Positions 31,618-41,116 of a stretch of 64,000 nt of DNA are shown here, piece after piece. Location: positions 1 through 64,000 of the forward strand of contig NZ_WRPK01000001.1 of the NCBI RefSeq assembly GCF_009755815.1, given 5' to 3'. The notes under the pieces are model-generated. The model did no database searches. It worked only from the letters and a program-made list of their open reading frames with translations, and was not told the origin of the DNA. This DNA comes from Flavisphingomonas formosensis. Lineage in GTDB: Bacteria; Pseudomonadota; Alphaproteobacteria; Sphingomonadales; Sphingomonadaceae. How positions within the stretch are numbered: the first letter of the stretch is position 1; each line of letters begins with the position of its first letter. The position numbers and the translations under genes are program-made.

Positions 31618-32946
31618 ATGCGCAAAGGCTTGTTTTGGGGCTGGCTGGCGGCTTCCGCGGCGATCGTGTCGGCCGTTCCGGCCGCCGCGCAGATTCAGGT
31701 GGACATCAACGGCGGCGTCTCCGCACCCATGCCGATCGCGATTCCCAAGATGCCTACTCCGGCGACGGCCAATACCGCCGCGGGCGACACGGCCTCACTC
31801 GGCGCACGCGTCGCGGAAGTGGTGACGGCGGACCTCAAGAATAGCGGCCTGTTCAACCCGCTCGGGCCGAACGCGCTGAACCCCGTCGCCTATCAGCAGG
31901 TGACGGCGCCCGATTTCCCCTATTGGTCGACGACGGGCGCGCAGGCGCTGGTGCAGGGCTTCGTGCAGGCCAATGGCGACGGCACGCTGACCGTCGGCTG
32001 CTATCTCTACGACATCTTCGCCAAGAATGAGCTGGCCCGGCAGGGCTTCGTCGTCGGCCCGGGCGACTGGCGCCGCGCCGCGCACAAATGCGCCGACACA
32101 GTCTATAAGCGCCTGACCGGTGAAGGCCCCTATTTCGACAGCAAGGTGGTGTACGTCTCGGAGAGCGGACCCAAGAACAACCGCGTCAAGCGCCTTGCCA
32201 TCATGGACCAGGACGGCGCCAACCATCGCTTCCTGACCAATGGCCAGTCGATCGTGCTGACGCCGCGCTTCGCGCCCAATCAGCAGATGATCGTCTATAT
32301 GACCTATGCGAACAAACAGCCGCGCATCTACGTCTATAATCAGGGCTCCGGCGCGACGCGGCAGGTGGTGAGCCAGCCCTACATGACCTTCTCGCCGCGT
32401 TTCTCGCCCGACGGACGCTACATCGTCTTTTCGATGGCGGTGAACGGCAATACCGACATCTATCGCGTGCCTTCTTCGGGAGGCGAGCCGCAGCGGCTGA
32501 CGACCTCGCCCGGCATCGACACCAGCGCCAGCTATTCCCCCGACGGCAGCAAGATCGTGTTCGAGAGCGACCGCTCGGGCACGCAGCAGCTCTATGTGAT
32601 GAACGCCGACGGATCGAACCAGAACCGGATCAGCTTCGGCAGCGGCCGCTACGCGACCCCGGTCTGGAGCCCCCGCGGCGACCTGATCGCCTTCACCAAG
32701 ATCGGCGGCGGCTTCAACGTCGGCGTGATCGCGCCGGACGGGAGCGGCGAGAAGATCCTCACCAACGGCTGGCAGGATGAAGGGCCGAGCTGGTCGCCCA
32801 ATGGCCGCGTGATCATGTTCTTCCGGACCGCCCGGGGTTCGGGCAAGGCGGACATCTGGTCCGTGGACCTCACCGGGGTCAATGAGCGGCCGATTCCGAC
32901 GCCTCTGGACGGCTCGGATCCAGGCTGGGGGCCGCTGCTGCCTTGA
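31618..32946 (+). CDS. tolB: Tol-Pal system beta-propeller protein TolB
   Basis: 442 residues: signal peptide ending SAVPAAAQ, an N-terminal alpha/beta domain ([22 protein letters not shown]), then a six-bladed propeller built of WD40-like PD40 repeats ([60 protein letters not shown]). TolB interacts with Pal and TolA in the periplasm. The start at 31618 is chosen because GGGAG lies 8 nt upstream and a signal peptide follows; an in-frame ATG at 31576 would add 14 residues before it. Confidence 0.96.
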   Translation: MRKGLFWGWLAASAAIVSAVPAAAQIQVDINGGVSAPMPIAIPKMPTPATANTAAGDTASLGARVAEVVTADLKNSGLFNPLGPNALNPVAYQQVTAPDFPYWSTTGAQALVQGFVQANGDGTLTVGCYLYDIFAKNELARQGFVVGPGDWRRAAHKCADTVYKRLTGEGPYFDSKVVYVSESGPKNNRVKRLAIMDQDGANHRFLTNGQSIVLTPRFAPNQQMIVYMTYANKQPRIYVYNQGSGATRQVVSQPYMTFSPRFSPDGRYIVFSMAVNGNTDIYRVPSSGGEPQRLTTSPGIDTSASYSPDGSKIVFESDRSGTQQLYVMNADGSNQNRISFGSGRYATPVWSPRGDLIAFTKIGGGFNVGVIAPDGSGEKILTNGWQDEGPSWSPNGRVIMFFRTARGSGKADIWSVDLTGVNERPIPTPLDGSDPGWGPLLP

Positions 32947-33022
32947 CCCTGCTGCGCTGCACCAACATAAAGGTGCGGCGACGAATCGTTATATTTGAAC
33001 GATGAAGCGATGGAGATACGAC

Positions 33023-33544
33023 ATGGCCAAGATGCTGACCACAGTGACGCTCATCGCCGCGCTCGCGGTGACGGCCGGCTGCTCCAAGAAGCCGCCGAAG
33101 GAGCTGCCGCCGCCTCCACCCTCCTCTCAGGGCGACATGGGTCCGCCGCCGCCGCCTTCGCAGGTCGGCTCGGCGATCGTACCGGGATCGGCGGCCGACT
33201 TCCTGGACAAGGTCGGCTCCGACAAGGTCTATTTCGCCACCGACAGCTATGAGCTGGACGGCCCGTCGCAAGCGACGCTCGACAAGCAGGCGGGCTGGCT
33301 CAACCAGTATCCGTCGGTGAAGATCACCATCGAGGGCCATTGCGACGAGCGCGGCACGCGCGAATATAATCTCGCGCTCGGCGATCGTCGCGCCAACTCG
33401 GTGAAGAATTATCTCGCCGGCAAGGGCATCTCGACGGCACGCATCACCACGATCAGCTACGGCAAGGAACGCCCCGCGGCGCTCGGATCCGACGAGGAAG
33501 CCTGGGCACAGAACCGCCGTGCCGTCACGGTGGTGCTGAACTGA
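33023..33544 (+). CDS. pal: Peptidoglycan-associated lipoprotein Pal
   Basis: 173 residues: lipoprotein signal with lipobox VTAGC (Cys20), a proline-rich spacer (PPPPPSSQGDMGPPPPPSQ), and an OmpA-like domain (VYFATDSYELDGPSQATLDKQAGWL, ITIEGHCDERGTREYNLALGDRRA) that binds peptidoglycan through the Asp/Arg pair of the GHCDERGTREYN motif. GGAG 7 nt upstream supports the start at 33023; an in-frame ATG 21 nt earlier is weaker. It closes the tol-pal operon, followed by a hairpin. Confidence 0.96.
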   Translation: MAKMLTTVTLIAALAVTAGCSKKPPKELPPPPPSSQGDMGPPPPPSQVGSAIVPGSAADFLDKVGSDKVYFATDSYELDGPSQATLDKQAGWLNQYPSVKITIEGHCDERGTREYNLALGDRRANSVKNYLAGKGISTARITTISYGKERPAALGSDEEAWAQNRRAVTVVLN

Positions 33545-33550
33545 GCTTCG

Positions 33551-33575
33551 TCCTCCCCATCACGAATGGGGAGGA
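33551..33575 (+). terminator. Terminator hairpin at the end of the tol-pal operon
   Basis: TCCTCCCCAT (33551-33560) and ATGGGGAGGA (33566-33575) form a perfect 10-bp stem with a 5-nt loop, starting 6 nt after the pal stop codon. No T tract follows. Confidence 0.65.
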
Positions 33576-33627
33576 TCAGGCAGGCAGCGCATTGGCCCGG
33601 ACTGGGCGGCGGCATTCGTGCCGCCGC

Positions 33628-34557
33628 TCATTCGTCCCCGTAAATGGCGACGACGGGATCCTCTCCCGCGCTTATACGCCCGCGAAACATGCCTGCCGTG
33701 GTGAACGACCATGCCGCGCTGCCATCCGGCGCGACCGCGATGACACCGCCCTTGCCGCCCAGCTCCGCGATTTCCGCAGTCACGGCGTCACTCGCGCTCT
33801 GCAGCGCTTCCCCGGTCAGCCGCACCCGCGCGCAAATCTCGTGCGCCGCACCCACGCGGATGAAATATTCACCCGCCCCGGTGGCGGAGACGGCCGCCGC
33901 ACGATCGTCGGCATAGGTGCCGGCGCCGATCAGCGGCGAATCGCCGATCCGGCCCCAGCGCTTCGCCGTCAGCCCGCCGGTCGACGTCGCTGCCGCGACA
34001 TGTCCCCGGCGATCCACCGCGACCGCGCCGACCGTGCCATATTTCATGTCGACGTCGAATGCCTTGTCGCCCCGCGCTTTCAATTCCTCCAGCTGCCGCC
34101 AGCGCTCCTCGGTGCGAAACCAGACGGGATCGACCTGCTCCAACCCTGCCTCGGACGAGAAGCGATCGGCGCCGCCGCCGCCGAGCAGGACATGCGGGCT
34201 GCGCTCCATCACCGCCCGGGCGAGGCTGACCGGATTGCGGGTGCGCGTGACGCCGGTGACCGCGCCGGCCGCCCGATCGGATCCACGCATCACCGCGGCA
34301 TCGAGCTCGTTGACGCCCTCATGGGTGAAGACAGAGCCGCGTCCCGCATTGAAGCCGGGATCGTCCTCCAGCACGCGAACCGCCGCCTCGACGGCATCCA
34401 GGGCATCGCCGCCCTCGGCAAGAATCGCGGCACCTGCATCCAGCGCGCGCCGCAGGCCGGTGCGACAGTGAATATCCTCCGCGGCAGGAAAGACGCCGCG
34501 ACGCATGCTGCCGGCGCCGCCGTGAATCAGTAGCGTCCATCGTTCGGACATCGTCAT
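33628..34557 (-). CDS. Isoaspartyl peptidase / L-asparaginase (Ntn hydrolase)
   Basis: 309 residues of the plant-type asparaginase family (EcAIII-like), made as a precursor that cleaves itself before the nucleophile threonine. The cleavage/nucleophile site is KYGTVGAVAVD with Thr175. N-terminal TLLIHGGAGSMRRG, NAGRGSVFTHEG, and SATGAGEYFIRVGAAHEICA are the conserved segments. It removes isoaspartyl residues from aged proteins or peptides and hydrolyses asparagine. It follows the acyltransferase gene by a 4-nt ATGA overlap on the minus strand (ATG 34557), so they are coupled. Confidence 0.92.
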   Translation of the reverse strand: MTMSERWTLLIHGGAGSMRRGVFPAAEDIHCRTGLRRALDAGAAILAEGGDALDAVEAAVRVLEDDPGFNAGRGSVFTHEGVNELDAAVMRGSDRAAGAVTGVTRTRNPVSLARAVMERSPHVLLGGGGADRFSSEAGLEQVDPVWFRTEERWRQLEELKARGDKAFDVDMKYGTVGAVAVDRRGHVAAATSTGGLTAKRWGRIGDSPLIGAGTYADDRAAAVSATGAGEYFIRVGAAHEICARVRLTGEALQSASDAVTAEIAELGGKGGVIAVAPDGSAAWSFTTAGMFRGRISAGEDPVVAIYGDE

Positions 34558-35681
34558 CGCGCTCCTCGTGCGATCGGGCCGAGCCCGATCAGCGGACGCA
34601 GCCAGGGAATGGACCGTCCCACCAGGTAGAAGAGCCAGCAAGCCCCGCAGGTGGTGGCGAGCAGGACGACGATCTGCGCCGCAACGGGCATCGGATGCAG
34701 CAGCAGCCACCAGCCCATGGCGACGATCACCGTCTGGTGAATGATATAGACGGGAAATACCGCCTCCGTCAGCGTCGCACGGATGCGATCGTCGCGATTG
34801 AGGTGGATTTCGGCAAATCCGAGAAGCGCCACCACCATCGTCCATTGCATGCAGATGGCGAAGGCGAAGCCGAGCTGCCTGCCCGCTTCTTCCGGCAGGC
34901 GCACGCCCGGATAGCCCGCATCGCTCCACAGCAGGCCAAGATAGGCGATAGCCGCGATTCCCGCCGCGATCCGCCAGCAGCGCAGGATCGACGGCCACAG
35001 CGCCTCGCTGCGCGCCAGGGCGAAGCCGAAGAGGAAGGCCGGAAGGTAGAGCGGATGGCCCTGATAGTCGGTCAGCACCCGGTTGCTGGGAATGCCGCCC
35101 CCGCAGACGACGAGCCGCCAGAACAGGATCCACAGGATGGGCAGCACGATCAGCCGCCAGCCGGACAGCCAGCGCTCTGCCAGAGCCTGCAGCGCGGTCG
35201 CACGAGGCGCCGGCAGGAACCGCGCGCCGGCTGCGACGACGATCGAATAGACCCAGATGTAGGCGACGAACCAGAGATGGTCGAAGGCCGGCGTATCGAT
35301 CCCGTCGGACGGATCGAAGTTGAAATATTGGTGGATCCAGAACCAGAAGAAGCCGTGCTGATAGCCGTCCTTCACCCGCGCCTCGATCCAGGGCTGCGGC
35401 ACGACCAGCACGCACACGCCGAACAGCAGCGGGATGAGCAGCCGCTTGCTGCGCGCCACGGCGAATCCACCCGGGCTGGGCGACCGGCTGAGCAGCGCGC
35501 GCGAGGCGTAACCGGATACGACGAAAAGGAGAGTCATCCGCCAGGGGTTGAGCAGGTGCAGGATGTACACCACCCACGGCACCGGCGGGGCGGCGTTCAC
35601 ATGCCAGTCCCACGGGCTGAAATAGAGGCCGATATGGTAGACGATCAGCAGCAGGAAGGCGCCGATCCTCAGCCAATCCAA
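34554..35681 (-). CDS. Acyltransferase family 3 membrane protein (OpgC-like)
   Basis: 375 residues with about ten membrane segments, homologous to acyltransferase 3 proteins that modify surface polysaccharides or periplasmic glucans (OpgC). The N-terminal DWLRIGAFLLLIVYHI and WRMTLLFVVSGY segments hold the family histidine and arginine. No ATG or GTG is available upstream; the best start is TTG at 35681, and in-frame codons before it (RHYG) still fit the family, so the true start could lie slightly upstream. It overlaps the isoaspartyl peptidase gene. Its substrate is unknown. Confidence 0.82.
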   Translation of the reverse strand: MDWLRIGAFLLLIVYHIGLYFSPWDWHVNAAPPVPWVVYILHLLNPWRMTLLFVVSGYASRALLSRSPSPGGFAVARSKRLLIPLLFGVCVLVVPQPWIEARVKDGYQHGFFWFWIHQYFNFDPSDGIDTPAFDHLWFVAYIWVYSIVVAAGARFLPAPRATALQALAERWLSGWRLIVLPILWILFWRLVVCGGGIPSNRVLTDYQGHPLYLPAFLFGFALARSEALWPSILRCWRIAAGIAAIAYLGLLWSDAGYPGVRLPEEAGRQLGFAFAICMQWTMVVALLGFAEIHLNRDDRIRATLTEAVFPVYIIHQTVIVAMGWWLLLHPMPVAAQIVVLLATTCGACWLFYLVGRSIPWLRPLIGLGPIARGAR

Positions 35682-35776
35682 ACCATAATGACGCAGGACG
35701 GGAGCTGTACGGCTTGTAACGCTGATGATCGGCTCCCGTCTTTGAGTCGCGCCTTCTTGGCGCTATAGGGGGCGCC

Positions 35777-36901
35777 ATGTCTATCCGTCCTTGGCGCGAT
35801 ATCACGCGCCGCACCTCGCGTCAGATCATGGTCGGTACCGTTCCGGTCGGTGGCGGCGCCCCTGTCACCGTGCAGACGATGACCAATACCCCAACCTCCG
35901 ATGCGAAGGCGACGATCGACCAGATCCGCCGCTGCGAGGAGGCCGGCGCCGATATCATCCGGGTTTCCTGCCCCGATGTCGAATCGACCGCCGCCTTCCG
36001 GCAGATCACGCGCGCGGCGAAGGTGCCGATCGTCGCGGACATCCATTTCCACTACAAGCGCGCGCTCGAAGCGGCCGATGCGGGCGCGGCCTGCCTGCGC
36101 ATCAACCCCGGCAATATCGGCTCGTCCGATCGCGTTGCCGAGGTGGTACGTGCGGCCAAGGCCAATGGCTGCGCGATCCGCATCGGCGTCAACGCCGGCA
36201 GCCTCGAGAAGGACCTGCTCGAAAAATATGGCGAGCCCTGCCCCGAGGCGCTGGTCGAGAGCGCGCTCGATCATATCAAGCTGCTGCAGGATCACGATTT
36301 CCACGAATATAAGGTGGCGGTGAAGGCGTCGGACGTGTTCCTCGCCGTCTCCGCCTATATGGGCCTCGCCGAAGCGGTGGATTGCCCGCTGCATCTCGGC
36401 ATCACCGAGGCGGGCGGCCTGATCGGCGGCACGGTGAAGTCGGCGATCGGCATCGGCAACCTGCTCTGGGCCGGCATCGGCGACACGATCCGGGTCTCGC
36501 TCTCGGCCGAGCCGGAGGAAGAGGTCCGCGTCGGCTACGAGATCCTCAAGTCGCTCGGCATCCGCACCCGCGGCGTGCGCGTCGTCTCCTGCCCCTCCTG
36601 CGCGCGGCAGGGCTTCGACGTGATCCGCACCGTCGAGAAGCTGGAAGACCGGCTGCGGCATATCTCGACGCCGATGTCGCTGTCCGTGCTCGGCTGCGTC
36701 GTCAACGGCCCCGGCGAGGCGCGCGAGACCGACATCGGCATCACCGGCGGCGGCAACGGCAAGCATATGGTCTATCTGTCCGGCGTGACCGACCATCATG
36801 TCCAGGATGCCGACATGATCGAGCATATCGTCAAGCTCGTCGAGGCCAAGGCGGCCGAGATCGAGGCGGCGAACGCGACGGCGCAACAGGCTGCGGAGTG
36901 A
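35777..36901 (+). CDS. ispG: 4-hydroxy-3-methylbut-2-enyl diphosphate synthase
   Basis: 374 residues. Fe-S enzyme of the MEP isoprenoid pathway, reducing the cyclic diphosphate to HMBPP. The TIM-barrel start ([21 protein letters not shown]) and the C-terminal 4Fe-4S ligands are visible: Cys272 and Cys275 (SCPSCARQG), Cys307 ([10 protein letters not shown]) and Glu314 of GPGE. Length is normal. It heads a run of four plus-strand genes, each overlapping the next by 4 nt; this suggests operon expression with the downstream efflux gene, although no metabolic link is evident. Confidence 0.97.
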   Translation: MSIRPWRDITRRTSRQIMVGTVPVGGGAPVTVQTMTNTPTSDAKATIDQIRRCEEAGADIIRVSCPDVESTAAFRQITRAAKVPIVADIHFHYKRALEAADAGAACLRINPGNIGSSDRVAEVVRAAKANGCAIRIGVNAGSLEKDLLEKYGEPCPEALVESALDHIKLLQDHDFHEYKVAVKASDVFLAVSAYMGLAEAVDCPLHLGITEAGGLIGGTVKSAIGIGNLLWAGIGDTIRVSLSAEPEEEVRVGYEILKSLGIRTRGVRVVSCPSCARQGFDVIRTVEKLEDRLRHISTPMSLSVLGCVVNGPGEARETDIGITGGGNGKHMVYLSGVTDHHVQDADMIEHIVKLVEAKAAEIEAANATAQQAAE

Positions 36902-37233
36902 ATCCGACGCTGGCGTGGGGGGCGCTGCTGATCGGCGGGATGTTCGAGGTAGGCTTCACCACCTGCCTGCGCTACGTCGAAGGCTTCCGCAATATTCCCT
37001 GGACGATCGGCTTCCTGGTCTGCGCGCTCGCCAGCATGGCGTTGCTCGAGGTTGGCGCGCGCATCGTGCCGATGGGAACGGCCTATCTGGTATGGGGCGG
37101 GATCGGCGCGATCGGCACGGTCGCCGTCGGTATCCTCTTCTACCAGGAACCCGCCGGGCTCGTGCGGCTGTTGCTGATGGGCGCGATCATCGCCTGCATC
37201 ACCGGGCTGCGTATGGTGGGAAATCACGCATGA
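36898..37233 (+). CDS. Small multidrug resistance (SMR) efflux protein
   Basis: 111 residues with four membrane helices. SMR-type transporters exchange protons for cations; this one resembles the SugE/Gdx subgroup of quaternary-ammonium and guanidinium exporters. The essential membrane Glu is at [13 protein letters not shown] (about residue 17), where SugE proteins have AGLFEI. It starts at GTG 36898 within the ispG stop (GTGA) and stops at ATGA into the GNAT gene. Substrate not determinable. Confidence 0.85.
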   Translation: MNPTLAWGALLIGGMFEVGFTTCLRYVEGFRNIPWTIGFLVCALASMALLEVGARIVPMGTAYLVWGGIGAIGTVAVGILFYQEPAGLVRLLLMGAIIACITGLRMVGNHA

Positions 37234-37709
37234 GCATCGTCATCCGGGAGGCGATGCCCGCCGATGTGCCGGACATATTGCGCCTCGTGCAGGCGCTTGC
37301 CGACTATGAGCATGAGCCGCATGCGGTGAAGGCCGATGCCGTGATGATGCATGCGGCGCTGTTCGGGCCCGAGGCCAACGCGCATGGCCTGATCGCCGAG
37401 CATGACGGCCGCGCCGTCGGCTTCGCCGTGTGGTTCCACAATTTCTCCACCTGGACGGGGAAGCGCGGTATCTATCTCGAGGACCTGTTCGTGGAGCCCG
37501 AGGCCCGCGGGCTGGGCATCGGCAAGGCCTTGCTCGTCCAGCTCGCCCGGATCGCGGTCGAGCGCGATTGCGGCCGGTTCGAATGGGCGGTGCTGGATTG
37601 GAACGCTCCGTCCATCGCCTTCTACAAGGCGCTCGGCGCCAAGCCGATGGACGAGTGGACGGTGATGCGCGTCGACGGCGACGCGCTGACGGCACTCGCG
37701 GCGCAATGA
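37230..37709 (+). CDS. GNAT family N-acetyltransferase
   Basis: 159 residues of a GCN5-type acetyltransferase resembling diamine/spermidine acetyltransferases. Acetyl-CoA-binding motif A is visible at YLEDLFVEPEARGLGIGKALL (about 85-106; R/Q-x-x-G-x-G/A as ARGLGIG), with the C-terminal EWAVLDWNAPSIAFYKALGA typical of the family. The start overlaps the SMR gene stop codon. Target small molecule unknown. Confidence 0.88.
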   Translation: MSIVIREAMPADVPDILRLVQALADYEHEPHAVKADAVMMHAALFGPEANAHGLIAEHDGRAVGFAVWFHNFSTWTGKRGIYLEDLFVEPEARGLGIGKALLVQLARIAVERDCGRFEWAVLDWNAPSIAFYKALGAKPMDEWTVMRVDGDALTALAAQ

Positions 37710-38059
37710 GCGACGACGGCCTCGTCGACTGGATCGAGGAGGCGCTGGCACCGATCGGCGAAGTGACCGCCCGATCGATGATGGGCGGCAAGATCCTGTA
37801 TCTCGACGGCACCGTCTTCGCGCTGCTCGGCTTCGACGACCTCTGGTTCAAGGCGGACGCCGAGAGCGATCCGCTGTGGGATGAAGCGGGCTGCGATCGA
37901 TTCCGCTACGCCTTCAAGGACGGGCGCGTCGGCGGCATGAACTACCGCCGCGCGCCCGGCGACGTGCATGACGATCCGGACGAAATGCGCCGCTGGGCGC
38001 TGCTCGCCGTCGAGGCGGGGCGGCGTGCGCCTGAGAAGAAGAAGCGGAAGAAACGGTAG
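37706..38059 (+). CDS. TfoX/Sxy N-terminal-domain protein
   Basis: 117 residues similar to the N-terminal domain of TfoX/Sxy, a competence regulator in gammaproteobacteria: VDWIEEALAPIGEVTARSMMGGKILYLDGTVFALL and FRYAFKDGRVGGMNYRRAP. The C-terminal domain is absent, replaced by a lysine/arginine-rich tail (PEKKKRKKR). In alphaproteobacteria single-domain forms are common and no competence role is established. It overlaps the GNAT gene by 4 nt and is the last gene of the run; repeats follow. Confidence 0.82.
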   Translation: MSDDGLVDWIEEALAPIGEVTARSMMGGKILYLDGTVFALLGFDDLWFKADAESDPLWDEAGCDRFRYAFKDGRVGGMNYRRAPGDVHDDPDEMRRWALLAVEAGRRAPEKKKRKKR

Positions 38060-38138
38060 GCGCGAGGAGACGCGGCCCGATCATCGCTGCACGGACACCT
38101 CGGCGTTCCCACATCGGTGGGGTCGTGTTTTTCCCCGC

Positions 38139-38220
38139 GTCATGCCGGCGGAAGCTGGCATCACTCTCAGCTGGCACCCGGCATGCTTGTGGAGAGCGAG
38201 CCCAGCTTTCGCCGGAGTGC
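38139..38220. repeat. Intergenic palindromic repeat, family A
   Basis: GTCATGCCGGCGGAAGCTGGC at the left and GAGCCCAGCTTTCGCCGGAGT at the right, the same two-part architecture as 12518-12596. It lies in the gap between the TfoX-like gene and the convergent M61 peptidase gene. Confidence 0.7.
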
Positions 38221-38290
38221 CGAAGAACAAAGCTCCAAATCGCGGATGTGTGAACCCGTAACGCACAGTCAGGGTCCAGACCCCCGGCCC

Positions 38291-38377
38291 GCTTGGGCTG
38301 AGCTTGTCGAAGCCCTTTCCTGCTTCTTCCACCATCGCAGAGGTGGAAGGGAGCACTTCGACGAGCTCAGCGCAAAC
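38291..38377. repeat. Intergenic inverted repeat, family B (GAGCTTGTCGAAG)
   Basis: GGGCTGAGCTTGTCGAAG (left, within 38291-38312) is inverted as CTTCGACGAGCTCAGCGCAA (right, within 38356-38377), with an inner TTCCACC/GGTGGAA stem. The same family recurs at 58553-58640. It probably also serves as a transcript end between convergent genes. Confidence 0.75.
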
Positions 38378-38388
38378 GGTGTGTTTGC

Positions 38389-40308
38389 TCAGGATCGCGG
38401 TGCCAGTAGCGCGTCGAGTGTGCTGGCGCCGCCGCCGACCCGCTCGAGCCGCGGATAGCGCAAGCCGCCATTCCACTGCACGTCGACGCTGCGATAGACT
38501 TCACCCTGCTTGATCAGCAGCGTGATTGGCTTGGTGCCGCCCTTTGCCGCCTTGATCGCATCCTTGAGCAGATCGTCGTCATAGGTGCGGCCGTTCACCG
38601 CCAATATCTCGCTGCCGACGGTGATGCCCGCCTGAAAGGCCGGCCCGTCCCACTGGACGCTGGTCACACGGGCGCCCTTGCCGATGACCAGGCCGATCGA
38701 GAAGGTCAGATCCTTGATCTTGCGGTCGCTTTCGGCCGCCTTGAAATAGGTGGTCGGCTCCTCGGCATAGGTCAGCCGGTATCCGCCGCGCGCCACCCAG
38801 TCGAGCGGCGCATGCTCGCTGGTCTTGTCGAGCCGCTGACGCAGGAAGCCGGCCCAGTCATAGGGCATCACCGTGTTGAGCGTCGCGACGACATCGTCGA
38901 ACGTGTAGGTCACCTCGCCATAATCGCGATCGGTGAGGCCGAAGAAGGCGCGGGCGAAATCGTCGAGCGACTTGCGCCCGCCGCTCTTCTCCCGGATCAG
39001 GCTGTCGACGTCGAGCCAGACGAGCTGGCCCTCGCTGTAATAATCCTCGGATCGCTGCCAGCTCCGCCAGGCGAGCGGCGGACGATCGGCCATGATCGGA
39101 TCGTTGGTGGTGTCGATCAGCGGACGCCAGGTGCGGCCGACGCGGGTGTCGTAGACCGCCGCGGTCATCGCCAGCGCGCCGAGCGTCTCCTCCTTGCTCA
39201 GCAGGCCGGAGCGCGCCGCGAGCACATAGCCCCAGAATTGCGTCTGGCCTTCATAGACCCAGAGCAGGCTGTCCCGCATCGGCTGGCGATAATCCGGCGT
39301 CCACAGGTCGGCGGGACGGCGGAACTTGCCGTTCCAGCTATGGGTATATTCGTGAGGCAGCAGATCGTGCCCGGCGACGCTATTCTTCCAGTTAGTCAGG
39401 AAATCGCCGTCGCCGCTATTCTCGGAGCTGCGATGATGCTCCAGCCCGATCCCGCCCAGCCGGTCGGTGACGGCGAGCAGGAAATCATAATGATCATAAT
39501 GCTGCGCGCCGAACAGCTTCACCGCCTGGGCCACGAGGCTGCGGTGCGCGGCCAGCACGTCGGGTGTCATCGCCAGCTGCTCGGGCCGATCGGCGAAGAC
39601 GTTGAGACGCACGCCCTCCGCCAGCGTCTCGGTACGGCGATAGCGGCCGGCATAGACTGGGGAATCGACCAGCACGTCGAACGGCACGGGTTTGTAGCGC
39701 AGCGTCGCGCCCTCGGCCGGCGCGGCATCGAGCGCGGTTGCGGCCGTCCAGCCGGCGGGCAGAGTCAGCGACGGATCGAAGGTGATGTTCCTGACGAAAT
39801 AGCCAGCCGGATAGAGAGCGACCGAATTCCACTGCAGGTTCACCATGTCGGGCGTCGCGACGATCCGGCCCTGGTTGTCCGCCGTGGCCGAGACGAACTG
39901 GAAATCGAGATCGAGAGCTCCGGCGCCTTCGGGCACCGTCACGTGGAAGGCATAGACGTCGACCGGATCGCGCCGCCATTCGACCGGCTTGCCGCCTGCG
40001 CTGATCTTGAGGCCGACGAGCTTCTCGATCTCGCCGCTCGGCTGGTGATCGCCGGGCAGCCACTTCGGAAAGAGCAGCACCAGCGGGCCTGCGGCGGAGA
40101 CCGGAATGCTTTCCTTCACCCGAAAGATGCCGCGCGTGACGTCGCTGACATCGACGGCGAGCCTGATCGTCCCCGGCCAGGCGACGTCGCGCGCCGGCGG
40201 GATGGTATCGACGACGGCGAGCGGCTGGGGGGCGCTGTTCGCCGCATGGGCGGCCGGTGCCGTGGCGAGGAGAAGGCAGGAAGCAATAGCAAGCAGGGAA
40301 GAACGCAT
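38389..40308 (-). CDS. M61-family secreted metallopeptidase (glycyl aminopeptidase type)
   Basis: 639 residues with a signal peptide (MRSSLLAIASCLLLATAPAAHA; start at 40308 chosen for that reason). The zinc motif HExxH is HEYTH (His319-His323, LLPHEYTHSW) and the third ligand Glu lies in LLWVYEGQTQFWG. An N-terminal beta domain precedes the peptidase and a PDZ-like domain closes the protein (GKGARVTSVQWDGPAFQAGITVGSEILAVNG). M61 enzymes in this group release N-terminal glycine or alanine. It is secreted to the periplasm or outside. It is followed upstream by a DUF1345 gene on the same strand. Confidence 0.93.
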   Translation of the reverse strand: MRSSLLAIASCLLLATAPAAHAANSAPQPLAVVDTIPPARDVAWPGTIRLAVDVSDVTRGIFRVKESIPVSAAGPLVLLFPKWLPGDHQPSGEIEKLVGLKISAGGKPVEWRRDPVDVYAFHVTVPEGAGALDLDFQFVSATADNQGRIVATPDMVNLQWNSVALYPAGYFVRNITFDPSLTLPAGWTAATALDAAPAEGATLRYKPVPFDVLVDSPVYAGRYRRTETLAEGVRLNVFADRPEQLAMTPDVLAAHRSLVAQAVKLFGAQHYDHYDFLLAVTDRLGGIGLEHHRSSENSGDGDFLTNWKNSVAGHDLLPHEYTHSWNGKFRRPADLWTPDYRQPMRDSLLWVYEGQTQFWGYVLAARSGLLSKEETLGALAMTAAVYDTRVGRTWRPLIDTTNDPIMADRPPLAWRSWQRSEDYYSEGQLVWLDVDSLIREKSGGRKSLDDFARAFFGLTDRDYGEVTYTFDDVVATLNTVMPYDWAGFLRQRLDKTSEHAPLDWVARGGYRLTYAEEPTTYFKAAESDRKIKDLTFSIGLVIGKGARVTSVQWDGPAFQAGITVGSEILAVNGRTYDDDLLKDAIKAAKGGTKPITLLIKQGEVYRSVDVQWNGGLRYPRLERVGGGASTLDALLAPRS

Positions 40309-40410
40309 CGAGCACTCCGAAGAGGATATGCCCCTGTTTGGCGCGGCCACAGCGCCCTGTCGAGTTCCAGCTTCTGCGTGCCGGGCCTTCGATCCCGGCG
40401 GGATTCCGGA

Positions 40411-41061
40411 TCAGCTGCCGCCGAGCACGTTGATCGAGAAAGCGAGGATGCCGATGTTGAAGATGAAGGCAGCCAGGCAGTGGAAGGTGGCGACGCGCCG
40501 CATATGGCCCTGCGTCATGTCCACGTCTGACGTTTGGAACGTCATACCCAGCGTGAAGGCGAAATAGACGAAATCCCAATAATCGGGTTCTTTCGTCCCC
40601 GGAAAGTCGAGCCCGCCGCAGTCCGCCTCGCCCTCCGGATTTTCCAGATAGAAGATATGGGCATAGTGCAGCGCATAGACGCTGTTGCTGAACAGCCAGG
40701 CGATGAGCAGCGTCGAGACGATCAGCGCGATGGCATAGCCGTCCGTCTGCTGCTTCTGGGAAAGCTCGGCCGCAACGGCGACGAGAATGACCGTCATCAC
40801 CGCGCCGGTGATGCCGAGCAGCAGCGCCCGGTTCGCGTCATTCTCCTTCGAGCGGCGCCGCATGTCGTCCGCGGTGCGGCTGCGCAGCAGCGGCAGGAGC
40901 GAGAGCAGGAAGACGCCCGCCGCCACATCGAAGCTCAGCAGCAGCCCATGCTGCAGGCCGAGCCTCGACGCGATCGGTATGCCAGCGATCAGCAGACCGC
41001 CGAAAACGAGGAAGCGCGGCGGCGCGATGGTGCTGCTGATGGCGAGGCTCAGGTTCGGCAT
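40411..41061 (-). CDS. DUF1345 membrane protein
   Basis: 216 residues with about five hydrophobic segments (FLVFGGLLIAGIPIA, LLLGITGAVMTVILVAVAAEL, AIALIVSTLLIAWLFSNSVYA and others), matching DUF1345. The conserved block is VYALHYAHIFYL...DYWDFVYFAFTLGMTFQTSDV, with acidic/aromatic residues next to a helix. Function unknown; such proteins are inner-membrane and widespread in alphaproteobacteria. It lies between the M61 and pyrophosphatase genes on the same strand. Confidence 0.82.
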   Translation of the reverse strand: MPNLSLAISSTIAPPRFLVFGGLLIAGIPIASRLGLQHGLLLSFDVAAGVFLLSLLPLLRSRTADDMRRRSKENDANRALLLGITGAVMTVILVAVAAELSQKQQTDGYAIALIVSTLLIAWLFSNSVYALHYAHIFYLENPEGEADCGGLDFPGTKEPDYWDFVYFAFTLGMTFQTSDVDMTQGHMRRVATFHCLAAFIFNIGILAFSINVLGGS

Positions 41062-41116
41062 GCGATCGAACCTATCCCGGCCGAAGCCGGGATGGAATGA
41101 GGAAGAGCGTGTCCGA

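Noticed and set aside
33628-35814. A 728-codon frame joining an unrecognised front with the isoaspartyl peptidase
   Set aside because: The front part is an antisense-like shadow frame of the acyltransferase gene; the peptidase has its own ATG overlapping the acyltransferase stop codon.
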